21,254 bases of DNA. Source: CAVRQM01 sp964250775 (GTDB taxonomy: Bacteria > Pseudomonadota > Alphaproteobacteria > Acetobacterales > Acetobacteraceae). Shown here piece by piece: positions 15,244-21,254 of this stretch (position 1 is its first letter; the number at the start of each line of letters is the position of its first letter). The stretch covers positions 1 to 21,254 of the forward strand of contig CAXUHK010000063.1 of NCBI GenBank assembly GCA_964250775.1. Reading direction: 5' to 3'. The notes beneath the pieces were generated by a model. That model ran no database searches. It was not told where the DNA came from and saw only the letters and a program-made list of their open reading frames with translations. The translations under genes were made by a program, and so were the position numbers.

Positions 15244-15262
15244 ATTAAAACGCGGCGCACGC

Positions 15263-16849
15263 TCAGCTTTTCACGACGCGCTGGTACTTGTTGAAGTCCG
15301 GCATGGCGCCCACGAACAGGCCGTCGACGCCGCGGCGCATGGTGGCGTTGGCGCTGCGCTGCAGCAGCACGGCGAACGGCGCCGTCTCCCAGAACCGCCG
15401 CTGCATGTCCTGGTAGAGCGCGATGCGGCGCGCGGCGTCGAGCTCGGTCGAGGCGGCCAGCGCGTCGGCGGTGAGCGACGGGTCGACGAAATGGCTGCGC
15501 CACGCCAGGATCTTGAGCTTGCTCGCCGGCCCGTCGTCAGGGTTGGCGCAGAACCCTTGCGCGTTCGAGTTCGGGTCGAAGTAGTCGGAGCCCCAGTACA
15601 GCATGGCGAGCTGGTGGCTGCGGCTGCGGGTCTTCGTGATGACCTGCTTCTCCTCGCCCGGCAGCAAGTTGAGCGTGATGCCGGCCTGCGCCAAGTCGGC
15701 CTGAACCGCCTGGGCGATATCGCCGTACGGCGAGGCGGTGATGAAATCCATCGTCAGCGTCAGGCCGTTCGGGTAGCCGCCGGCCGCCAGCAGCTGCTTC
15801 GCCTTCGCGGTGTCCTTGTGGAACGGCTGGTCGGCCAGAGCCCCCGGCAATCCCTTGGGCAGGAACGACTGGCTGACGCCCCACAGGTTCGGCGTGATAT
15901 TCTGGGCGATGGCGTCGTAGCCGATCGCCCATTTGATCGCCTGCCGCACTTCGGGCTTGGCCAGCGCCGGCACGCTCTCGTTCATGGCGACGTAGAGCGA
16001 GGTCGCCTGCAACGTCGAGATGCTGTGGAAGTCGGGGTTGCCGGCGATCTGCTTGATCTGGTCGGGCGTCAGGTTGCGCGCGATGTCGGCGTCGCCCTTC
16101 TGCAGCAGCAGCAGTTGCGCCGCGGGGTCCGCGACGTGGCGGATGACGATGCGCTTGGGTTGCACCGCGATGCCGGAATGCGGGTTGGCGTCGAGGATGA
16201 TGTGGTCGCTGGCCGCCCACGACGTCAGCTTGTACGGCCCGGCGCCGGCGCTGTTGGTCTTGAGCCAGCCATTGCCGAAATCGCCGTTCGCCTCGTGCGC
16301 CATCGCCACCGCGCGCTCGACCACGTTGGCGGCGCTGGCGGAAAGGCAGTTCAGCACCAGGCTCGGCGCCTGCTTGGTCGGCAGCGTCAGCACCAGCGTC
16401 GCGTCGTCGGTGGCGCGGATCAGCTTGTCCACGTTGTCGCGGGAGAAGCCGAACTGGCTGATGATGAACCCCGGCGCCTTGTCCATCACCACCAGGCGCA
16501 TCAACGAGAACGCGACGTCGTGCGCCGTCACCTTGGCGCCGGAGAAGAAACGCGCGTCGTCCACCAGGCGGAAGGTGAAGGTCAGGCCGTCCGGGCTGAT
16601 GTCCCAGGAGCGCGCCAGGTCGCCCACCACCTTCGCGGGGTCGGCCTCGTCCGGCAGCACCAGCTTGCGGTAGACGTTGCCGCACACCTCGTTGTCGGTG
16701 AACTCGTAGGATTCGCCGGGATCGAGGCTGATCACGTCGTCGATCTGCATCGCCATCACCAGCATCGAAGGCGGCGTCGCCGCACCCGCCCGCGCGGCCA
16801 GCAGCGGCGAGGCGGCGGTGGCGGCGAGCAGGGCGCGGCGGCTCAGCAT
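15263..16849 (-). CDS. ABC transporter substrate-binding protein, family 5 (peptide/nickel type)
   Basis: 528 residues. The signal sequence MLSRRALLAATAASPLL ends near ARAGAA (about residue 23); the twin Arg before the hydrophobic stretch suggests Tat export, though Sec is possible. The mature part follows the family 5 pattern: LARSWDISPDGLTFTFRL, AHDVAFSLMRL, a central GAGPYKLTSW, and KPEVRQAIKWAIGYD near the hinge. It captures the ligand in the periplasm and delivers it to the permeases encoded downstream. Known family ligands are di- and oligopeptides, nickel complexes, opines and some sugars; this ligand is unknown. The start at 16849 has GGGAGAG about 8 nt upstream; longer starts would destroy the signal peptide. 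First gene of the minus-strand operon. Confidence 0.94.
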   Translation of the reverse strand: MLSRRALLAATAASPLLAARAGAATPPSMLVMAMQIDDVISLDPGESYEFTDNEVCGNVYRKLVLPDEADPAKVVGDLARSWDISPDGLTFTFRLVDDARFFSGAKVTAHDVAFSLMRLVVMDKAPGFIISQFGFSRDNVDKLIRATDDATLVLTLPTKQAPSLVLNCLSASAANVVERAVAMAHEANGDFGNGWLKTNSAGAGPYKLTSWAASDHIILDANPHSGIAVQPKRIVIRHVADPAAQLLLLQKGDADIARNLTPDQIKQIAGNPDFHSISTLQATSLYVAMNESVPALAKPEVRQAIKWAIGYDAIAQNITPNLWGVSQSFLPKGLPGALADQPFHKDTAKAKQLLAAGGYPNGLTLTMDFITASPYGDIAQAVQADLAQAGITLNLLPGEEKQVITKTRSRSHQLAMLYWGSDYFDPNSNAQGFCANPDDGPASKLKILAWRSHFVDPSLTADALAASTELDAARRIALYQDMQRRFWETAPFAVLLQRSANATMRRGVDGLFVGAMPDFNKYQRVVKS

Positions 16850-16948
16850 GGCGGGCTCTCCCTCGAATGTGATCGGACGATAGCCGCGCGCTGGCGTCGA
16901 TGGGAAGCCAGGCCCATATGCTGCGCCACTGTCACGCCGAGGCCCCGC

Positions 16949-18163
16949 ATGAACCACGTCGCCGCCAACGTCCGTCCCGCCAAGGCGCCGCCGTTCGAGT
17001 GGGCCGACCCGTTCCGCCTCGATGACCAGTTGTCGGAGGAGGAACGCATGATCCGCGACAGCGCGCGGCAGTTCGCGCAGGAGCGGCTGTTGCCGCGCGT
17101 GGTCGCCGCCTATCGCGACGAGGCCACCGATCCCGGCATCTTCCGCGAGATGGGCGAGCTGGGCCTGCTCGGTGTCACCTTGCCGGAGGAGTACGGCGGC
17201 GCCGGCGCGTCATACGTCGCCTACGGGCTGGTGGCGCGCGAGGTCGAGCGGGTCGACAGCGGCTATCGCTCGATGATGAGCGTGCAGTCGTCCCTGGTGA
17301 TGCACCCGATCCACGCCTACGGCGACGAGGCGCAGCGCCTGAAATACCTGCCGAAGCTGGCAAGCGGCGAAGCGGTCGGCTGCTTCGGCCTGACCGAGCC
17401 GGATGCCGGGTCGGACCCGGCCGGGATGGGCACGCGTGCCGAACGCACGCCGGACGGCTACCGGCTGAACGGCGCCAAGACCTGGATCAGCAACGCGCCG
17501 GTCGCCGACGTGTTCGTGGTCTGGGCCAAGTCGGCGGCGCATGGCGACGCGATCCGCGGCTTCATCTTGGAAAAAGGAATGCCCGGCCTGACCGCGCCCA
17601 AGATCGGCGGCAAGATGTCGCTGCGCGCGTCCGTCACCGGCGAGATCGTGATGCAGGACGTGGACGTGCCGGAGAGCGCGCTGCTGCCCAACGCCTCTGG
17701 CCTGGGCGGTCCGTTCGGCTGCCTGAACCGGGCGCGTTACGGCATCTCCTGGGGGGTCATGGGGGCGGCCGAGGATTGCTGGCACCGCGCCCGGCAATAC
17801 GTGCTCGACCGCAAGCAGTTCGGCCGCCCGCTGGCGGCCACGCAATTGGTGCAGAAGAAGCTGGCCGACATGCAGACCGAGATCGCGCTGGGGCTGCAGG
17901 CCAGCCTGCGCGTTGGCCGGCTGTTTGACACGGGCCAGATGGCGCCGGAGATGATCTCGCTCGTCAAGCGCAACAACTGCGGCAAGGCGCTGGACGTGGC
18001 GCGCACCGCCCGCGACATGCACGGCGGCAACGGCATCCAGGAGGAGTACCACGTCATGCGCCACGCGCAGAACCTGGAGACGGTCAACACCTACGAGGGC
18101 ACCCATGACGTCCACGCGCTGATCCTGGGCCGGGCGCAGACGGGCATCCAGGCGTTCTTCTGA
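16949..18163 (+). CDS. gcdH: Glutaryl-CoA dehydrogenase
   Basis: 404 residues, an FAD acyl-CoA dehydrogenase that oxidises and decarboxylates glutaryl-CoA to crotonyl-CoA in lysine, tryptophan and glutarate catabolism, passing electrons to ETF. The flavin segment is CFGLTEPDAGSDP at 145-157 and WISNAP at 179-184. The catalytic base is Glu383 in NTYEGTHDVHALILGRA, matching the glutamate at this place in GCDH. SGYRSMMSVQSSLVMHPI (104-121) contains Arg107, the arginine expected to hold the substrate's distal carboxylate, which separates this enzyme from ordinary acyl-CoA dehydrogenases. GAGG (16939-16942) lies 6 nt upstream of the ATG. The stop overlaps the CoA-transferase start (TGATG). The 99-nt gap to the divergent binding-protein gene must hold both promoters; no clear motif was found there. 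Confidence 0.95.
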   Translation: MNHVAANVRPAKAPPFEWADPFRLDDQLSEEERMIRDSARQFAQERLLPRVVAAYRDEATDPGIFREMGELGLLGVTLPEEYGGAGASYVAYGLVAREVERVDSGYRSMMSVQSSLVMHPIHAYGDEAQRLKYLPKLASGEAVGCFGLTEPDAGSDPAGMGTRAERTPDGYRLNGAKTWISNAPVADVFVVWAKSAAHGDAIRGFILEKGMPGLTAPKIGGKMSLRASVTGEIVMQDVDVPESALLPNASGLGGPFGCLNRARYGISWGVMGAAEDCWHRARQYVLDRKQFGRPLAATQLVQKKLADMQTEIALGLQASLRVGRLFDTGQMAPEMISLVKRNNCGKALDVARTARDMHGGNGIQEEYHVMRHAQNLETVNTYEGTHDVHALILGRAQTGIQAFF

Positions 18164-19320
18164 TGCCGCCGCTGGCCGGGGTGCGCGTGCTGGAGCTGGC
18201 GCGCATCCTGGCCGGCCCCTGGGCAGGACAGCTACTGGCCGATCTCGGCGCCGACGTGGTCAAGGTCGAACGGCCCGGCAGCGGCGACGACACCCGTGGC
18301 TGGGGGCCGCCGTTCGTGCCGGCGGCGGATGGCGGGCACCTGTCGGCGGCGTATTTCCACGCCACCAACCGGGGCAAGCGCTCGATCGCGCTGGATTTCG
18401 AGACCGAGGCAGGCAGCCAGGCGGTGCGCGACCTCGCCTTGCGCGCCGATGTGGTGATCGAGAACTTCCGTGTTGGCGGCCTCGCCAAGTATGGGCTGGA
18501 CCATGCCAGCCTGGCGCGGCTCAACCCGCGACTGGTGACGTGCTCGATCACCGGCTTCGGCCGGACCGGGCCATACGCCGCGCGCGCCGGCTACGACGCG
18601 ATGATCCAGGCGATGGGCGGCATCATGGACCTCACCGGCGACCCGGCTGGCGAGCCGCAAAAGATTGGCGTCGCCTATGCCGACATCATGACCGGGCTCT
18701 ATGCCAGCGTCGCCATCCTGGCCGCCCTGCGCCGGCGCGACACGACCGGCGAGGGCGGCCATGTCGACATGGCGCTGCTCGACGTGCAGGCGGCCGTGCT
18801 GGCCAACCAGGCGATGAACTACCTGGTGTCGGGAGAGGTGCCGCGTCGCATGGGCAACAGCCATCCCAACATCGTGCCGTACCAGGTGTTCGCGGTGGCC
18901 GATGGGCACGTCATGGTGGCTGTCGGCAACGACGCGCAGTTCGCCCGCTTCGCCGCGATCCTGGACCTGGCCTGGCTGGCCGCCGACAAGCGGTTTCGTG
19001 CCAATGCCGGCCGGGTGGCGCACCGGACGGAACTGGTGCCGATGCTGGCCGAGGCGTGCCGGCGGGTGGACCGCGCCACGTTGCTTGCGGCCATGGAATT
19101 GGTGGGCGTTCCCGCTGGGCCGATCAACACCGTCGCGGAGACGTTCGCCGACCCGCAGGTGGTCGCCCGCGGGATGCGGCGCGACATCGCGACACCGGAG
19201 GGCACGATCCCGGCGATACGCTCGCCCATCGTGCTCGACGGCGAGCCGATGATGGCGGAACGGGCCTCGCCGGCGCTCGACGCCCACGCCGCCGAGGTAT
19301 TGGCGGCGTGGGCGTACTGA
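18163..19320 (+). CDS. Family III (CaiB/BaiF) CoA-transferase, probable succinyl-CoA:glutarate CoA-transferase
   Basis: 385 residues. The family start GVRVLELARILAGPWAGQLLADLGADV is intact. The catalytic aspartate is expected at Asp174 (VAYADIMTGLYAS), which forms the acyl-enzyme anhydride. ENFRVGGLAKYGL at 100-112 and SITGFGRTGPYA at 128-139 are standard CoA-binding segments. Family III enzymes move CoA between carboxylic acids. Direct coupling to glutaryl-CoA dehydrogenase (1-nt overlap) makes glutarate the best acceptor guess, as in the SUGCT/C7orf10-type pairing. Sequence alone does not exclude another dicarboxylate. Confidence 0.92.
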   Translation: MPPLAGVRVLELARILAGPWAGQLLADLGADVVKVERPGSGDDTRGWGPPFVPAADGGHLSAAYFHATNRGKRSIALDFETEAGSQAVRDLALRADVVIENFRVGGLAKYGLDHASLARLNPRLVTCSITGFGRTGPYAARAGYDAMIQAMGGIMDLTGDPAGEPQKIGVAYADIMTGLYASVAILAALRRRDTTGEGGHVDMALLDVQAAVLANQAMNYLVSGEVPRRMGNSHPNIVPYQVFAVADGHVMVAVGNDAQFARFAAILDLAWLAADKRFRANAGRVAHRTELVPMLAEACRRVDRATLLAAMELVGVPAGPINTVAETFADPQVVARGMRRDIATPEGTIPAIRSPIVLDGEPMMAERASPALDAHAAEVLAAWAY

Positions 19321-19322
19321 AC

Positions 19323-20237
19323 TCAGCGCGATTTCTTGTACAGCTTCTCGGCGATCTCGAACATTTCCTGCGGCGCGTAGTCCGGCGTGAAGGCGCCGTA
19401 GTTGCCTTGCAGGTCGCTGATCTTGCCGCCCTCCGGGTGCCCGTCCACGACTTCGAGCGGGCCGGGCGGGTCGCCCGGCAACGCCATCTCGCCGTTGCCC
19501 CAGATGCCCTTCATCTCGCTGTAGTCGTCGGGGCTGAAGCGGTACAGGCGGCGGTGGCTACCCTCCTGCAAGTACTTCTGGCACTCCGGGATGCGGTCGA
19601 GCTGGATGTTCGGCGTCGGCAGCATCTGCTCGATGGAGACGCCGGTGAGCTGCTTCAGCGCCAGCGCGTAGGCGTGGGCATGGACCGAGCCGCGCACCAG
19701 CAGGTAGCCGCACACCGCGCGGCTGGTCGGGTCGCTGACCGTCTCGTAGACCCGCAGCTTGTGCAGTCGCGCGCCGCATTCGAGGTGGAAGTTGTGCAGC
19801 AGGTCGATGATGACGTTGCCGGTGGTGGTGACGAAGTCGGCGTTCCACGAGGCGCCGTTGGAGTTCACCGGGGTGACGCCGCCGCCGTTCGACAGGAACG
19901 CCGCGGCCAGGCGGATGTCCTTCATGTCGGCGAACGGGGTGGCCGACAGGTCGACGTCCTCGGTCGGGTTGCCGGGGCCGTTGGCCAGCATGGCGACGCC
20001 GTTGGAGACCAGCTCGACATGGCCGAGCTCCTCGGCCGTGATCGCGGCGACCAGGCTGTAGAACGGCCGCAATTTGGACTTGCTGCGGAAGTTGAAGCTC
20101 TGGAACATGTAGTTCCCGAGCGTGGACATCTCGCCATACTTGCCGCCGAGCAGCTCTTGGAGCGCCGCCGCGGCGTTCGGGTCGGGCTTCTTCGGCTCCG
20201 GCAGTTCCGCCTGGAGCTTGTCGATGCGCATGAACAT
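19323..20237 (-). CDS. Manganese catalase (non-heme, ferritin-like dimanganese)
   Basis: 304 residues from the ATG at 20237 (MFMRIDKLQAEL), the family's usual beginning; an in-frame GTG at 20282 would add 15 residues without family support. The four-helix ferritin-like core carries a complete dimanganese site: Glu36 (YGEMSTL), Glu70 and His73 (EELGH), Glu153 (HLECG) and His186 (GSVHAHAY). The spacings equal those of the Lactobacillus plantarum enzyme (Glu66-His69, Glu148-His181). It disproportionates hydrogen peroxide in the cytoplasm. The C-terminal arm (ISDLQGNYGAFTPDYAP) is normal. It lies 89 nt downstream of a small membrane protein gene on the same strand and may be cotranscribed with it. 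Its stop is 3 nt from the convergent CoA-transferase stop. Confidence 0.95.
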   Translation of the reverse strand: MFMRIDKLQAELPEPKKPDPNAAAALQELLGGKYGEMSTLGNYMFQSFNFRSKSKLRPFYSLVAAITAEELGHVELVSNGVAMLANGPGNPTEDVDLSATPFADMKDIRLAAAFLSNGGGVTPVNSNGASWNADFVTTTGNVIIDLLHNFHLECGARLHKLRVYETVSDPTSRAVCGYLLVRGSVHAHAYALALKQLTGVSIEQMLPTPNIQLDRIPECQKYLQEGSHRRLYRFSPDDYSEMKGIWGNGEMALPGDPPGPLEVVDGHPEGGKISDLQGNYGAFTPDYAPQEMFEIAEKLYKKSR

Positions 20238-20302
20238 GTGGGTCGGTCCGGTGCTTGTGGTGGCCGGGATGGCCGCCCCCACAACGGCGCCGGTGCGTGC
20301 TC

Positions 20303-20329
20303 GGTTGCTTCACGGCCTGGGTTGCTTCA
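20303..20329. repeat. Pair of GGTTGCTTCA direct repeats
   Basis: GGTTGCTTCA occurs at 20303-20312 and again at 20320-20329, 17 nt start to start (under two helical turns). The second copy overlaps the stop codon of the membrane-protein gene. The pair lies upstream of the catalase gene, where a regulator could bind, but no known site was recognised. Confidence 0.4.
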
Positions 20330-20731
20330 GTGCTGGCCGCCCCCGTGCAGCCGGCTGCTCATCACCAGCGTGCCCACCGCCGCCAGCACGAAGGCCGACA
20401 GCCAGCGCCCGTTGGACGTCGCCTCGCCGCCGCTCCAGACCAGCCAGACGAACAGCGCCGAGACCGCGACCAGCGCGAACTGGGCGCGACGGCCGTCGCG
20501 GATCGCCAGCAGGCACAGCCCCACGAAGGTCACGAACAGGCCGACCGCGACCGCGTGCATCGCGCCCACGGCGCTGGCGGACAGGTTGCGCAGCATCTGC
20601 GCCAGGTTGAACAACGCGCGATTGGCCGAGACGGCGAGCACGGCGAGCAGGTGGTCCGGCCCCACCATGTAGGCGACCAGCGCCGCCAGCGCGCCGAGTG
20701 CCCAGACGACGACGATTGGATTTCTCGACAA
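20327..20731 (-). CDS. Small multi-pass membrane protein of unknown function
   Basis: 134 residues from a TTG at 20731, chosen because AGGAGA (20745-20740) sits exactly 8 nt upstream and the protein then begins directly with a membrane helix (NPIVVVWALGALAALVAYMVG). Three more hydrophobic helices follow at about 55-77, 83-100 and 110-126. The short loops are polar and the C-terminus is His/Gly-rich (HGGGQH). I do not recognise a family. A much longer open frame extends upstream, but it runs antisense to the transporter gene and has no coding character. The gene precedes the manganese catalase on the same strand, hinting at a stress-related role. Confidence 0.7.
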   Translation of the reverse strand: MSRNPIVVVWALGALAALVAYMVGPDHLLAVLAVSANRALFNLAQMLRNLSASAVGAMHAVAVGLFVTFVGLCLLAIRDGRRAQFALVAVSALFVWLVWSGGEATSNGRWLSAFVLAAVGTLVMSSRLHGGGQH

Positions 20732-20755
20732 GGTTGGTGTCTCCTGTGGCACGCC

Positions 20756-20784
20756 ACTATGCCCCGGAACGAGCATCGGCCCAA
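20756..20784 (-). promoter_or_regulatory. Putative promoter for the membrane protein/catalase unit
   Basis: Read on the minus strand, TTGGGC (20784-20779) and CATAGT (20761-20756) are separated by 17 nt, and the ribosome site follows ~11 nt later. The -35 matches only its TTG and the -10 four of six bases, so support is modest. Confidence 0.25.
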
Positions 20785-20792
20785 TTCCCGAC

Positions 20793-21254
20793 ATGCCTGA
20801 GCCGCCGCACGCCCGTCGGACGTACGCGCGGCCGACGCACGCCCGGCCGACGCACGCCCAGCCGAACCTGGGCGAGTTGTTCGCCGGTTTCTTCTCGGTC
20901 GGCATCGTGGGCTTCGGCGGCGTGATGCCGTGGATCCGGCGCATGGTGGTGGAGCGGCGGCGCTGGCTCACGCCCGCCGAGTTCACCGACATGCTGGCGC
21001 TGTGCCAGTTCCTGCCCGGCCCCAACGTCACCAACCTCGCGGTCTGCCTCGGCGGCCGCGCCCGTGGCGTCGCCGGTGCGGCCGTCGCGGTGTGCGGGCT
21101 GCTGGCGGCGCCGCTGGTCATCGTCGTGCTGGCGGGCGCCGTGTTCGACCGCTACGGCAACGAGCCGGTCGTGGCGCGCGGGCTGGCCGGGCTGTCCGCC
21201 GCCACCGCCGCGAATGCCAGCCCTGCCACAACGGTGCCGAGCCGGCGGCCGCGT
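20793..21254 (+). CDS. ChrA-type chromate transporter, 5' part (runs off the window)
   Basis: 154 residues visible of a family usually near 380-450. The CHR domain begins at about residue 26: FSVGIVGFGGVMPWIRR with FGG at 41-43, WLTPAEF, and CQFLPGPNVTNLAV with LPGPN at 74-78, then a hydrophobic helix (VAGAAVAVCGLLAAPLVIVV). Family members move chromate across the inner membrane. Residues 10-24 are three copies of a five-residue unit (TYARP, THARP, THAQP) ahead of the domain; the true start might lie after them, since the ATG at 20793 has no clear ribosome site. The final ~15 residues (ANASPATTVPSRRPR) do not look like the expected membrane helix, so the end of the scaffold may be chimeric. 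Confidence 0.85.
   Translation, partial: MPEPPHARRTYARPTHARPTHAQPNLGELFAGFFSVGIVGFGGVMPWIRRMVVERRRWLTPAEFTDMLALCQFLPGPNVTNLAVCLGGRARGVAGAAVAVCGLLAAPLVIVVLAGAVFDRYGNEPVVARGLAGLSAATAANASPATTVPSRRPR
20820..20864 (+). repeat. 15-nt tandem repeat, three copies, in frame at the transporter N-terminus
   Basis: Units at 20820-20834, 20835-20849 and 20850-20864; the second reads ACGCACGCCCGGCCG. The first copy differs at three positions and the third at one. Each unit encodes T-(Y/H)-A-(R/Q)-P. Confidence 0.85.

Noticed and set aside
15128..16948. Long plus-strand open frame running in frame into glutaryl-CoA dehydrogenase
   Set aside because: It is the antisense of the binding-protein gene and includes the palindrome. 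Family alignment and a ribosome site support a dehydrogenase start at 16949.
16850..16948. Promoter motifs between the divergent binding-protein and dehydrogenase genes
   Set aside because: Promoters must lie here, but no -35/-10 pair or operator stood out enough to annotate.
20732..20792. General-stress sigma factor (EcfG-type GGAAC...GTT) site near GGAAC at 20766
   Set aside because: No matching second element at the required 16-17 nt spacing on either strand.

Overview
This window reads as a high-GC alphaproteobacterial scaffold, most likely Rhodospirillales and perhaps Acetobacteraceae. That placement is an inference from the strong GC bias, the ATGA/TGATG-coupled genes, a bacteriophytochrome-like hybrid kinase, an HU protein with a long Ala/Lys/Pro tail, and an intergenic palindrome of a type I associate with alphaproteobacteria. 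Both ends cut genes, and a 10-N gap lies at 6943-6952. The window may be a whole short draft scaffold.

Region 1 (1-7403, + strand) is one tightly packed operon with overlaps or gaps of 4 nt or less throughout. It holds an unidentified C-terminal fragment, a Gfo/Idh/MocA oxidoreductase, a zinc-ribbon protein fused to a degenerate metallo-beta-lactamase fold, a TIM-barrel sugar isomerase/epimerase-like protein, a GT4 glycosyltransferase, a PIG-L/LmbE deacetylase, an NAD-dependent sugar epimerase/dehydratase and a divergent YcaO protein (interrupted by the gap). The content suggests biosynthesis of a small glycosylated, deacetylated metabolite finished by ATP-dependent YcaO chemistry. I do not recognise it as a characterised pathway, and it is the best candidate here for an undescribed system.

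Region 2 (7404-10937, + strand) is a signalling pair. A phytochrome-like hybrid histidine kinase (PAS-GAF-PHY-HisKA-HATPase-REC) has lost the canonical chromophore cysteine and other pocket residues. It is followed by a stand-alone receiver-domain protein. Each gene is preceded by an AT-rich stretch and a hairpin.

Region 3 (11169-16849) has an HU-family protein on + meeting, stop codon on stop codon, a five-gene peptide/nickel-type (Dpp/Opp) ABC importer operon on -. In transcription order that operon is binding protein, two permeases and two ATPases. A perfect 32-bp inverted repeat lies between the binding-protein gene and the first permease.

Region 4 (16949-19320, + strand) is a translationally coupled pair: glutaryl-CoA dehydrogenase and a family III CoA-transferase. 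Together they fit glutarate activation and conversion to crotonyl-CoA (lysine/tryptophan catabolism). The pair is divergent from the importer.

Region 5 (19323-21254) has a manganese catalase and a small four-helix membrane protein on -, then the start of a ChrA-type chromate transporter on + that runs off the end. The last ~50 nt of the scaffold look chimeric. No tRNA, rRNA, CRISPR array, insertion sequence or phage gene was seen.
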